A stretch of DNA of 64,000 nucleotides from Candidatus Butyricimonas faecavium (GTDB taxonomy: Bacteria; Bacteroidota; Bacteroidia; Bacteroidales; Marinifilaceae). The stretch spans positions 1-64,000 of the forward strand of contig CALUKD010000005.1 of the NCBI GenBank assembly GCA_944321125.1, in the 5' to 3' direction. Position 1 is the stretch's first letter, and the number at the start of each line of letters is the position of its first letter. The notes beneath the pieces were generated by a model. It worked only from the letters and a program-made list of their open reading frames with translations, was not told the origin of the DNA and did not search any database. Shown piece by piece: positions 1 through 8,520 of the stretch. Position numbers and translations under genes: made by a program.

Positions 1-76
1 ATTACGTTTGATGATTTTTAAGGATTCTGACATAGGTTTACTTAGATTTACAGTAAACTTTTCTCAGGATAATACA

Positions 77-898
77 TTATTCAATCTCCTGTAAATAGTT
101 GTTTTTGGAGGAAATATTTTTCTCCTCCTTTATTGTGTTGTTTTCTTCATTTGGAATATTCCATCCCTGTGCAAAGGAAATTTTCCATTGTATTTCTTTT
201 AAGAATAAAGCTTTATAAAAGAGATAATACCAAAGAATGAGAATTAAACCTTTGTTTATTACGTATAATAGTGTGTCTCTTGTAAGTAATAATATAAAAT
301 AGGATACATACATGGCGGAAAAGACAAGCATTGTTCTTTTTAACCAAAGTAGATCATAATCATCGGGGTTAGATACGTTTTCTTTTAAATATTGAGAATA
401 TTCTTTGTTATAACGGAAAGTTAAGTGAGCTGGGATAATCATATAGAAAAGATTTGAAGCAAGTAGTATGATATGGAATATGATGTCTAAATTCGAGAGT
501 GTGAATAAATCCCAAAAATCATAACAGGTTGAGTTACCTTTTGGAAATATATAGTAACAGCCGAAAAAAAACACTGTACTAATGGCCGGTGAGATAAAAA
601 TACAAAATCGTTTGAATGTTAGATAACCGGGCCGTAGTATTTCGATAATATAACATGTTGTTGTGGCCATAACAAAAGCTCCGGTGATGAGTATAATCGG
701 TTGGAAAAGTGTTTTTGTATCATCTAGCAGAGGATTAATGATTATACGTACGCATATTAGGATTGACCAAAATAGCATGCTCAATCCTAGAATGGACTTG
801 GGTTTGCTTCTTTGCGGGTGTGCCAGTAAAGTTATTCCCCCGAAAATACATAAACTAAAAATCATTAGACTTAGAATCAATTGAATATTTTTAAGCAT
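77..898 (-). CDS. 7-TM membrane protein, probable sensor half of a disrupted AraC-type regulator
   Basis: The 273-residue product has about seven hydrophobic segments (near residues 5-25, 38-55, 65-85, 97-117, 135-155, 188-208 and 213-232) and then a short charged tail. This layout, with the WYYLFYKALFLKEIQWKISF region after the last helix, resembles the N-terminal membrane module of Bacteroidota AraC-type regulators, which normally continue into a cytoplasmic helix-turn-helix domain. Here the frame stops at 77-79, soon after the last helix. The same frame beyond the stop still reads like the start of the missing domain but meets two more stops. It is divergent from SusCD locus 1, so it may once have been that locus's regulator. 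The membrane assignment is firm; the link to AraC regulators is inferred. Confidence 0.6.
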   Translation of the reverse strand: MLKNIQLILSLMIFSLCIFGGITLLAHPQRSKPKSILGLSMLFWSILICVRIIINPLLDDTKTLFQPIILITGAFVMATTTCYIIEILRPGYLTFKRFCIFISPAISTVFFFGCYYIFPKGNSTCYDFWDLFTLSNLDIIFHIILLASNLFYMIIPAHLTFRYNKEYSQYLKENVSNPDDYDLLWLKRTMLVFSAMYVSYFILLLTRDTLLYVINKGLILILWYYLFYKALFLKEIQWKISFAQGWNIPNEENNTIKEEKNISSKNNYLQEIE

Positions 899-942
899 GA
901 TAATAAGGTTATGTTGTTGTAAATAAATCTATTAAAATTTTA

Positions 943-1013
943 AGTTGTACAATATGGTTTGTATTGTATGATTTGAGCGATGTTTTTGTACGATTCATGC
1001 CCTCTTTTGTACA
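943..1013. promoter_or_regulatory. Candidate operator: two TTGTACAA palindromes and a half site
   Basis: The divergent intergenic region holds two identical 8-base palindromes TTGTACAA at 943-950 and 1006-1013, with a half site TTGTAC at 986-991. The palindromes are 63 bases apart, about six helical turns, which would place bound proteins on the same face of the DNA. No regulator is assigned; this is pattern evidence only. Confidence 0.3.
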
Positions 1014-1167
1014 AAGTGAGTCTTAAAATATAATACTTGGTTCTACTTTTATTCCCATAAATCAGCGTATACAAATGTAATCAAAAAAGAAAGGAGGCAA
1101 AAAAAAATTGAAATTTTATTTTAATAAACAATATCTTGATGAAAATGCAAATTTGAAAATATTGAAT

Positions 1168-1797
1168 ATGAAAAGAAATGTATATATAAATGTATTGTTG
1201 TTTGTTGGAATGGTGATGACGGCTATTCCTGTTACTGCGCAGAAATCTAGAGAAGGTTTTGCCTTTGGCGTGAAAAGTGGGATAAATATTAGTGATCTTT
1301 TAACCGAAGAAGATCTGTTTGTGGGAGAGAAAAGTGATATAGGAAATAGAGTGGGGTATATAGGCGGTGTATTTGCAGAATATAAGTTTACTCGCTGTTT
1401 CTATTTGTCAGGAGATGTTTTATTTTCGAGTAAAGGATTTAAGATGAAACTCCCGTTGAAAGAAGAATATGGAAAGGTTACTTTTAGATTGAATTACATG
1501 GATTTTCCGATCATGGCGGATTTTTATGTTTGGAAAGGAGTGGTGTTAAAAGTCGGTCTGCAACCCTCCGTGTTGCTTTCGTCGAAAGTTCTATGGGGAG
1601 GGTGGAATGCTTCCATGTATAAAAAATTTCGGCATTTTGATTGTTCCATGCCTATGGGGATAGCCTATGATTTCGAATGTGGATGGATTTTAGATGTAAG
1701 GTATTCTCTAGGGGCTAGTTGCTTGTTAAAGAGTAATGCTAACGATGAAATATGTAATAATTCGGTTTTTTCATTGACTGCTGCCTTTAGATTCTGA
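1168..1797 (+). CDS. Outer-membrane beta-barrel protein, PorT/OMP_b-brl-like
   Basis: The protein is 209 residues from the ATG at 1168. That start is preferred over a TTG at 1108 because it begins directly with a signal peptide (MKRNVYINVLLFVGMVMTA, cleavage after the AQ near residue 24). The rest alternates short amphipathic strands with turns and ends in FSLTAAFRF, a C-terminal phenylalanine typical of outer-membrane barrels. The domain resembles the small outer-membrane beta-barrel families common in Bacteroidota (PorT-like, about 200 residues). It is the first gene of SusCD locus 1, 34 bases before SusC, so it probably belongs to the same transcript. Its specific role is unknown; it could be an accessory barrel or simply a co-transcribed surface protein. 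Confidence 0.65.
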   Translation: MKRNVYINVLLFVGMVMTAIPVTAQKSREGFAFGVKSGINISDLLTEEDLFVGEKSDIGNRVGYIGGVFAEYKFTRCFYLSGDVLFSSKGFKMKLPLKEEYGKVTFRLNYMDFPIMADFYVWKGVVLKVGLQPSVLLSSKVLWGGWNASMYKKFRHFDCSMPMGIAYDFECGWILDVRYSLGASCLLKSNANDEICNNSVFSLTAAFRF

Positions 1798-1831
1798 ATA
1801 TAACTAACTAAACCTAAAACCTTTTGTGATT

Positions 1832-4800
1832 ATGAAAATTAGCTTGTGTATGTTATTGATGATTTTTTCCTTCGTGTTGTATCAGGGAGAATTGATGGCC
1901 CAGACAAAGCAAACGAGGGAAATTATTGGTACGGTGGAAGATGAACAATCTCTTCCATTGCCGGGAGTAACAATAAAGATTAAGGATGTAAATTTAGGTA
2001 CAGCAACGGATAAAGAAGGAAAGTACAAGTTGAAAATACCGGTAGATATGGAAAAATTCACGTTAGTTTTTTCTTTTATCGGAATGGAATCTCGGGAAAT
2101 TGTTTACCGGGGTAAAGATACGATTAATGTCGTTTTACGGGAAGAAAACCATGAATTAGAAGAGGTAATCGTGAACACGGGATACGAGCGTATCAATTTA
2201 CGAGAATCCACAAGTGCCATTCAGTCAATCAAGGCAAAAGATATCGTGTGTCCTGGGTTGAGTTCTATCGATCAAATGTTGGAGGGGTACGTTCCCGGAT
2301 TGATTTATATGCAAAATTCAGGACAGGTCGGGGTTTCCCCTCGTTTATCCATCCGAGGAACGAGCACAATTTTAGGTTCTAGGGAGCCCGTGTGGGTGAT
2401 AAATGGTATTGTTCAGGAGAGTCCGGTGAATGTAGATCCTAAGATGATTAATGATTTGGATTTTGTAAATCTTTTGGGAAATGCTGTTTCCGGATTAAAT
2501 CCGGAAGATATCGAGCAAATTGATATTCTGAAAGATGCTTCGGCAACAGCATTGTATGGCGCCCGGGCTGCCAATGGAGTGATTGTTATCACGACAAAAA
2601 AAGGGAAAATAGGGCCACCTTCTTTCTCTTATTCATATAATGGAACTTTTAGAAGGCGGCCTTACTATTCTGATCATGAGGTGAACATGATGAACTCTAG
2701 AGAGCGGATTGATTTTTCGAGGGAATTGTTGGAAAAAAGAATTGTATATCCTTCTTTTTCATCGACTTGGTTGGGGTATGAAGGTGCGATGTATAAATAT
2801 TGGCAAGGAGAATGTTCGTTTGACGAGATGCAACGAGAGGTCGGTTTTTATGAAAGTGTGAATACTGATTGGTTTAAAGAATTGATGAAAAATTCTTTTT
2901 CTCATGGGCATACTTTTAATTTATCGGGAGGAAGTGCAGTGATGAATTATTACACTTCTGTGGGGTATCGTAAAGAGAATGGTAATATAAAAGGGGAGAG
3001 TAATGATCAATATACGATTAGCATGCAGTTGGCTAGTAATTTTGGACGTTTTGCTTTTCGGGGAGGGGTGAATAGTTTTGTCACGAAAAAAGAGTATGTT
3101 CCGGAAGATGTGAAAGTTGTTCAGTATGCTTATTTTACCACAAGAGCATTACCGTTACGAGAACAGGACGGTTCATTGTGGTATTATGAAAAAAATATCA
3201 AAGATGATCCATATATATACCGTGATTTTAATATTCTTAACGAGATGAAGAATTCTTCAAGGGATATACGAGCGTCAGGTTTTACGATAACCATGAACTT
3301 AGATGGTGAAATTACGAATTGGTTGACTGCAATGCTTGTTGGTTCTTATTCTTTTAATAATACGACAGATGAGGTGTGGCATGGGGAGAATTCGTTTTAT
3401 ACTAAACAGATGCGAGGTATTATAAAATATAATGAAGATAAAAGTACTATTCCGTTTGGTGGAGAGTTGCAATATGAAAATACAGAAAAATATGCTTATA
3501 CCATTAGAGGACAGTTGAATGCGAGAGTGTACTTGGATCGGGGACGGTTATTCCCGTTAACAGTTACGATCGGGGGAGAGATGAGTTCAAATCAGTATTA
3601 CGGGTTGAAACAAGTTTATCGTGGTTATTTAAAAGAGCGGGGAAAGAAAGTAATTCATGCTTCTCATGCGAAATATCCCTCGTATGCGGAATGGATGTAT
3701 ACTAACGATGAAGCTAAGGGGGTTTGGACGGATAAATTGACCAATATTGTTTCTGCTTATGTGACTTGTTCTTATAATTACAAGACATGGATTTTTAATG
3801 CTAATATGCGTTTCGATACATCCAATCGTTTTGGTTCTCGAGTAAATGAAAAAGTTGCTCCCATATGGTCGTTGTCCGTACGTTGGGATGCGAAAAAACA
3901 ATTCTTGGGGAATGTTGATTGGGTGGATGACTTGGCGTTAAAAGGGTCTTATGGCTATCAAGGAAATATGTTGGAAAGTGAATCGGCTAAATTGGTCTTG
4001 GAGAAAGGTAGTTATAATGAAGATTTTAAGGAGTACCAAGCTTATGTGCGTCATTATCCCAATCCTGATTTGAAGTGGGAAAAGACTTCTTCAAGTAACC
4101 TGACGGTTGATTTTTCTTTTTTTCGAAGAAGAGTGGCGGGAAGTTTTTCTTATTTTTATAAATATTCCCAGAATGTGTTTTTAAACAAGAATATCTCTTT
4201 AGTGAACGGTATGGGTTCTTGGGTGGTAAATAGTGGGAATCTTCAGAATCAAGGGACGGAGTTAAGTTTGGATGTCGTTTTAATAAATAGGCGAGGCAAT
4301 AGTTCAGAGGGGGTGCAATGGAGAGTATCTCCGCGTTTCGGACAAGTTTCGAATAAAGTGGCAGGTAGTAAGAATGAGAAAACTCGAACAAATGAAATCA
4401 CGTATGCTAATTTGTTGAAAGGTGCGGTGGAAATAGAAGGTCTTCCATTAAACACGTTTTTTTCTTACAAATATTTGGGATTGGATTCGGGAAATGGACT
4501 TCCTGTATTTCATGGTTCTGATAGGTTTCAATATATAGGAAATAAAAAGGTTGATTTGCAAAAGCTTTATTCGAGAATGGATGTGATGGATGTATTTAGA
4601 GACTACATGACATGCTCGGGGAGTCGTGTCCCCAAATGGCAAGGAGGTGTTTCCAATTATGTTTCGTGGAAACGTTTTACGATGTCGCTAAATTTAACGT
4701 ATAGTTTTGGTAATAAGATTCGTTTATTAAAAATGTATCCGGATGTAAAGTCTGCGAATCAGACAAATGCACCTCAACCTTTGGAGAATGTTCGGAAGGA

Positions 4801-5221
4801 ATTTTTGAGTCGGTGGCAGAAGGCTGGGGATGAAATACACACGAATATTCCAGGAATTGTCACGGGAAATTTATATAAGAATACATTAGATATGTGGTGG
4901 CGTAATTTTATTAATGATAAGGGGCAAGTTTGTACTTTAGGAGAAAATTTGTGGACAATGTATGATAATTCCAATTTACGTACTGTTAGTGGTAGTTATT
5001 TAAAAGTACAGGCTTTGAGTATTCGTTATCTGTTTTCATTACGTTGGTGTGATTTTCTTCACGTGAAATCCGGACATATTGCTTTTTCAGGGACAAATCT
5101 ACATACGTTTTGTAATAAACGATTGAAGGGGCAGGATCCTGCAACACAGGATGGAGTGGCTCCCACGTTAAATATGTCTCTTCGACCGACATATTCACTT
5201 TCTCTTGATGTTTTATTTTAA
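1832..5221 (+). CDS. SusC/RagA-family TonB-dependent outer-membrane transporter, locus 1
   Basis: This is the TonB-dependent channel of a SusCD pair: a 22-strand barrel that imports a ligand held by its SusD lid. The ATG at 1832 gives 1129 residues with a signal peptide ending at MAQ near residue 24; a GTG six bases upstream is less likely. A carboxypeptidase-regulatory-like domain spans about residues 29-115 (DEQSLPLPGVTIKI region). The plug follows, with the family hallmarks RLSIRGTSTI, ILKDASATALYGARAANG and VIVITTKKG around residues 170-255, and the barrel fills the remainder. Unlike the SusCs of loci 2 and 3 it has no STN signalling domain, and no FecR gene is adjacent, so it is probably not controlled by a sigma/anti-sigma circuit. 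The SusD gene follows after 10 bases. The substrate is not evident. Confidence 0.93.
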   Translation: MKISLCMLLMIFSFVLYQGELMAQTKQTREIIGTVEDEQSLPLPGVTIKIKDVNLGTATDKEGKYKLKIPVDMEKFTLVFSFIGMESREIVYRGKDTINVVLREENHELEEVIVNTGYERINLRESTSAIQSIKAKDIVCPGLSSIDQMLEGYVPGLIYMQNSGQVGVSPRLSIRGTSTILGSREPVWVINGIVQESPVNVDPKMINDLDFVNLLGNAVSGLNPEDIEQIDILKDASATALYGARAANGVIVITTKKGKIGPPSFSYSYNGTFRRRPYYSDHEVNMMNSRERIDFSRELLEKRIVYPSFSSTWLGYEGAMYKYWQGECSFDEMQREVGFYESVNTDWFKELMKNSFSHGHTFNLSGGSAVMNYYTSVGYRKENGNIKGESNDQYTISMQLASNFGRFAFRGGVNSFVTKKEYVPEDVKVVQYAYFTTRALPLREQDGSLWYYEKNIKDDPYIYRDFNILNEMKNSSRDIRASGFTITMNLDGEITNWLTAMLVGSYSFNNTTDEVWHGENSFYTKQMRGIIKYNEDKSTIPFGGELQYENTEKYAYTIRGQLNARVYLDRGRLFPLTVTIGGEMSSNQYYGLKQVYRGYLKERGKKVIHASHAKYPSYAEWMYTNDEAKGVWTDKLTNIVSAYVTCSYNYKTWIFNANMRFDTSNRFGSRVNEKVAPIWSLSVRWDAKKQFLGNVDWVDDLALKGSYGYQGNMLESESAKLVLEKGSYNEDFKEYQAYVRHYPNPDLKWEKTSSSNLTVDFSFFRRRVAGSFSYFYKYSQNVFLNKNISLVNGMGSWVVNSGNLQNQGTELSLDVVLINRRGNSSEGVQWRVSPRFGQVSNKVAGSKNEKTRTNEITYANLLKGAVEIEGLPLNTFFSYKYLGLDSGNGLPVFHGSDRFQYIGNKKVDLQKLYSRMDVMDVFRDYMTCSGSRVPKWQGGVSNYVSWKRFTMSLNLTYSFGNKIRLLKMYPDVKSANQTNAPQPLENVRKEFLSRWQKAGDEIHTNIPGIVTGNLYKNTLDMWWRNFINDKGQVCTLGENLWTMYDNSNLRTVSGSYLKVQALSIRYLFSLRWCDFLHVKSGHIAFSGTNLHTFCNKRLKGQDPATQDGVAPTLNMSLRPTYSLSLDVLF

Positions 5222-5231
5222 AAGCGTGGTT

Positions 5232-6644
5232 ATGAAAGTATTTGTATTTTTCATAGGGTATTTAGGAATTATGTGTGCCTCTTGTCATAGTTTCTTGTCT
5301 GATTATCCTAAGGATCAAGTATATCCAACCGGTATTGAAGATTTTAACGAATTACTTGTGGGGGACGGGTACGCTTCTAATAAATTGAAGGAACTTGATT
5401 TGTGGTTTCAACTTATGGATGATGATACTTTTTTAGAGGTGCGAGATGTATATTTAGAAGTTGCAAATTGTCATTATTGGGATATTTCTGATGCAGATAG
5501 GGAAGCGTGTTGGTTAAAGTTTTACAAACATATTGAGGTCGCAAATGTTGTTTTAGATGGTTTGAAAGAATTTGAAAGTTCAGAAGAACTCTATCGTAGA
5601 ATACGAGGAGAGGCTTATTTCTTGCGAGGAGCTTATTATTATTTCTTAATAAATCTTTATGCGGAACCTTATTCTTCAAAGACAGCTTCAACAGCTTTAG
5701 GGGTACCATTAAAGTTAGATCCGATAATAAATAATCGGCGTTATTCACGAAATTCGGTAGAAGAAGTGTATGAAGTCATCGTGAGTGATTTGACGCAAGC
5801 GGTGGAGTGTTTAAAAGGAATTGAAAGGCAATCTCCTTATCGGGCAAACGAGATGGCTGCTCGTTTGTTGTTGAGTCGTGTGCTTCTTTATATGGAGAGG
5901 TGGGAAGATGTGTTATGCCACTGTGATACAATTTTAAAAAGTTCTTTTAATCAATTATTGGATTACAATAATTTATCAACAGATGCCAATGTTATTTCGG
6001 GCTATTCCGTGGAAACTTTGTTTTCTTCGGGAAGTAATAGTTATGGTAGTATTTATTGGGGGGCATGGAGTAAAGATGTTAGTTATTTCCGGGTGAGTGA
6101 CGAATTGTTGGGATTGTACGATGAATCGGATTTACGACGGGTTTATTTTTATCAAGGGAAGAAATCTCCTAGAAAAATAAAAAATTTGAATGATGGTATT
6201 GTTTCAGATTATTTTGCATTGCGTGTTCCTGAGATATATTTGAATGCGGCGGAAGCGGCGGTTATGTTGGGAAAAGAGTCTACAGCGATTCAATTGATAC
6301 AAGCATTGCGTTCGAAACGATTAATGTCTGATAAGGATCACGAGATTGCATTGACAGGACATAAATTGTTGAATTTCGTGCGGGATGAACGGCGAAGAGA
6401 ATTAGCATTCGAGGGACATCGATGGTTTGATTTGAGACGTTATGCGGTGTCTTCTCGTAGGATGATGCAGAAAGAGATAAGCCATGTTTATTATGATGGA
6501 CGATTGAGGGGAAACGTGATCTTGAAGAAGTATAATGAAGATACTCCCTATTATGTGTTATTGATTCCAGAGAACGAAATTCTTATTAACGAGGGAAGTC
6601 TTGTTCAGAATAAAGACCGGAATAGAAAAGAACCGATATTTTAA
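5232..6644 (+). CDS. SusD/RagB-family substrate-binding lipoprotein, locus 1
   Basis: This is the surface lipoprotein that forms the lid over SusC and captures the ligand. The ATG at 5232 gives 470 residues starting MKVFVFFIGYLGIMCASC, a lipoprotein signal with the lipidated Cys at residue 18; an ATG at 5205 would overlap SusC and bury the signal. N-terminal TPR-like helices carry the RGEAYFLRGAYYYFLINLY block near residue 130. The C-terminal region has the family signature VRDERRRELAFEGHRWFDLRRYA near residues 385-410. It ends NEGSLVQNKDRN, typical of SusD C termini. Gene order and close spacing pair it with the preceding SusC. Confidence 0.92.
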   Translation: MKVFVFFIGYLGIMCASCHSFLSDYPKDQVYPTGIEDFNELLVGDGYASNKLKELDLWFQLMDDDTFLEVRDVYLEVANCHYWDISDADREACWLKFYKHIEVANVVLDGLKEFESSEELYRRIRGEAYFLRGAYYYFLINLYAEPYSSKTASTALGVPLKLDPIINNRRYSRNSVEEVYEVIVSDLTQAVECLKGIERQSPYRANEMAARLLLSRVLLYMERWEDVLCHCDTILKSSFNQLLDYNNLSTDANVISGYSVETLFSSGSNSYGSIYWGAWSKDVSYFRVSDELLGLYDESDLRRVYFYQGKKSPRKIKNLNDGIVSDYFALRVPEIYLNAAEAAVMLGKESTAIQLIQALRSKRLMSDKDHEIALTGHKLLNFVRDERRRELAFEGHRWFDLRRYAVSSRRMMQKEISHVYYDGRLRGNVILKKYNEDTPYYVLLIPENEILINEGSLVQNKDRNRKEPIF

Positions 6645-6649
6645 TAGCT

Positions 6650-7591
6650 ATGAAGTATATATATGTGATTATTTTTTTAGGATTCACTGCGATTAATTGT
6701 AGTGATGAAGATGGAAGGCTCTCTCCGTCGGGTAAAGATATAGCTTGGTTTGTTGTTAAGGATTCTGATGATGAAGTGGAACACTTGCGTTACAGTATTT
6801 ACGAAAAAACCGGGATAACAGTTTGTTATACGACAAAATTAGGTGAACAGGATCGAGGGGAAGATGTTTTTGGAGATAAGATCATTCATGAAGAGTTTTT
6901 ATCGCCAGAATATTGGATTACGAAAGCGGATAATATTTCATATACTTGTTCGATGAATCGGGAGTATATTAAGAATAGTCTTTTGTTTATTCAGGATCGT
7001 ATTATTCCGTCTCTTCCTTCGGGGGTGTATCCGAGGTGTATTCTACTGGTTGAAGATCTGTACGAACGTAAAGGAAAGGATAGATGGATGCGTGATGTTT
7101 ATTTGGGGTCAATGGCATTGGTCGTTAGTAATGTAGGAAAGTTGCATGAAATGACTGGAGTTGATAGAAAGGCTTTTGAGTTAGATATATGTACGTGCCT
7201 GTGGTTTAAACATATTTTAGCAAATTATGTATCGACCTTGGTTAATTTTTACGATATATCTAAAAATAGCGTGGTTTGGCCAGCGGAGAATTTAAATAGA
7301 GAAATATATGATCGTTGGGTGAGTGAACAGAGTAATTTTTCGGATCGTGTTCCTTATAAAACGCATTGGAATGGTTATGGTTTTCTTCAGTGTAATCCGG
7401 AAAGAACAACTTCGGAAGGATATATTACGCCGACTAAAGAGCAGGATGTGCGTTCGTTCATACGGGCCGTGTTGGAATATGATGATGACGAGTTTACTAG
7501 AAAATATGAAGGAAAGGAAGGAGAAGCCTTGTTGATTGGGAAGTATCGGTTGATAAAGGATATTATAGAGAAAGTGAAAGCTAAAAAATAA
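6650..7591 (+). CDS. Metallopeptidase-like lipoprotein of a SusCD locus, active-site motif lost
   Basis: The 313-residue protein begins with a lipoprotein signal (MKYIYVIIFLGFTAINC, Cys at residue 17). It resembles the putative zinc-binding metallopeptidase lipoproteins often encoded beside SusCD pairs (Peptidase_Mx family; 'substrate import-associated zinc metallohydrolase' in TIGRFAMs terms). Shared traits are the size, an ISYTCSMNREYIK helix region, and a helix where members carry HEFGHILHQ. Here that helix reads LWFKHILAN at residues 184-192. The first His and the Glu are gone while the second His (188) is kept, so zinc-dependent hydrolysis is unlikely. It follows SusD by 5 bases and probably acts as a surface binding or accessory protein. 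The family link is an inference from context and partial similarity. Confidence 0.6.
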   Translation: MKYIYVIIFLGFTAINCSDEDGRLSPSGKDIAWFVVKDSDDEVEHLRYSIYEKTGITVCYTTKLGEQDRGEDVFGDKIIHEEFLSPEYWITKADNISYTCSMNREYIKNSLLFIQDRIIPSLPSGVYPRCILLVEDLYERKGKDRWMRDVYLGSMALVVSNVGKLHEMTGVDRKAFELDICTCLWFKHILANYVSTLVNFYDISKNSVVWPAENLNREIYDRWVSEQSNFSDRVPYKTHWNGYGFLQCNPERTTSEGYITPTKEQDVRSFIRAVLEYDDDEFTRKYEGKEGEALLIGKYRLIKDIIEKVKAKK

Positions 7592-7596
7592 ATATG

Positions 7597-8514
7597 ATGA
7601 AAGCGAGATATATGTTTATTTTGTGTATAAGTACTTGTGTGATTGGATGTACGAAAAATCATGAAACTGAATTGGAATTATCTGTGTCGGAAATTTCGTT
7701 GAATGCGGCGGGTGCCCGGCAAAAAGTGGAGGTTACAACAGGGGAGGATTTTTGGCAGGTTACCGGTTGTTCCTCATGGCTTTCTGTGGAGAGAGATTCA
7801 TGTTTTCTTTGGATTGAAGCGGATTGTAATCCTTCAAAAGAGAAAAGGGAAGGACGGATTTTTGTTACGGCAGGGGGAAAATATGCAAGGATACGTGTGA
7901 TACAGGATGAAAGTGTGAGGGCTGTAGGAGATCCTTATCCGAATAAGATTTCGCCTGTTGGGATTATTTATAAAGTCATGGACGGAGGGGTTCATGGGAA
8001 GGTAATTAGTTTGGATGAATTCCAGGGTAAGTGGGGAAGAGAGGAGGAAATTCAGGGTGTTTTAGATGGGAATAGAGGAAAAGAGAATACACGTAAAGTC
8101 ATTGAAATGGTGAAAGATAAGAAATATTTTACTAGTGATTATTCTATTTTTGCATGGATATACGAAAAGAATAAAAATACAGGGGAAGAGTGGTATATTC
8201 CCGCTTTCCATGAATTGAATGAACTGTATCATATTTTGGTAGGGGTGCGGTATGTGCCTATGAGTTACATTCCTTCTAGTATAACGACGGAATTAATGGT
8301 AAAACATGATATTGTTGTCCGGGATCGTTTTGATTCATGCTTGGAAATCAATGGGGGAATTTCGTTGCATTATGGAGATCAGGTGTGGTATTGGTCCTCA
8401 ACAGCTTATAATAAGGAACAGTCCGTAGTTTGTGTATTTAAAGATCAAGATGCTTATTCCCCTTTGATGAGGAAAAGTGAAGAACATTTTGTAAGAGCTA
8501 TATTAGAATTTTAA
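7597..8514 (+). CDS. BACON-domain lipoprotein with a FISUMP/DUF1566-like C-terminal domain
   Basis: The start is one of two adjacent ATGs (7594 or 7597); the second gives 305 residues beginning with lipoprotein signal MKARYMFILCISTCVIGC. Residues about 28-108 form a BACON domain (VSEISLNAAGARQKVEV ... WQVTGCSSWLSV ... EGRIFVTAGG), an Ig-like fold frequent in Bacteroidota surface proteins. From about residue 118 the sequence (ISPVGIIYKV, EEWYIPAFHELNELY, WYWSSTAYN, FVRAILEF) matches the layout of FISUMP/DUF1566-type modules of outer-membrane proteins. It lies 5 bases after the metallopeptidase-like gene in the locus 1 operon and is probably a surface ligand-binding accessory. No enzymatic residues are recognisable. 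Confidence 0.7.
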   Translation: MKARYMFILCISTCVIGCTKNHETELELSVSEISLNAAGARQKVEVTTGEDFWQVTGCSSWLSVERDSCFLWIEADCNPSKEKREGRIFVTAGGKYARIRVIQDESVRAVGDPYPNKISPVGIIYKVMDGGVHGKVISLDEFQGKWGREEEIQGVLDGNRGKENTRKVIEMVKDKKYFTSDYSIFAWIYEKNKNTGEEWYIPAFHELNELYHILVGVRYVPMSYIPSSITTELMVKHDIVVRDRFDSCLEINGGISLHYGDQVWYWSSTAYNKEQSVVCVFKDQDAYSPLMRKSEEHFVRAILEF

Positions 8515-8520
8515 AGAGTT

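Noticed and set aside
1108-1167. 20-residue N-terminal extension of the beta-barrel protein from a TTG
   Set aside because: It would put a hydrophilic leader ahead of the signal peptide; a good GGAGG lies before it, but such sites are weak guides in Bacteroidota.
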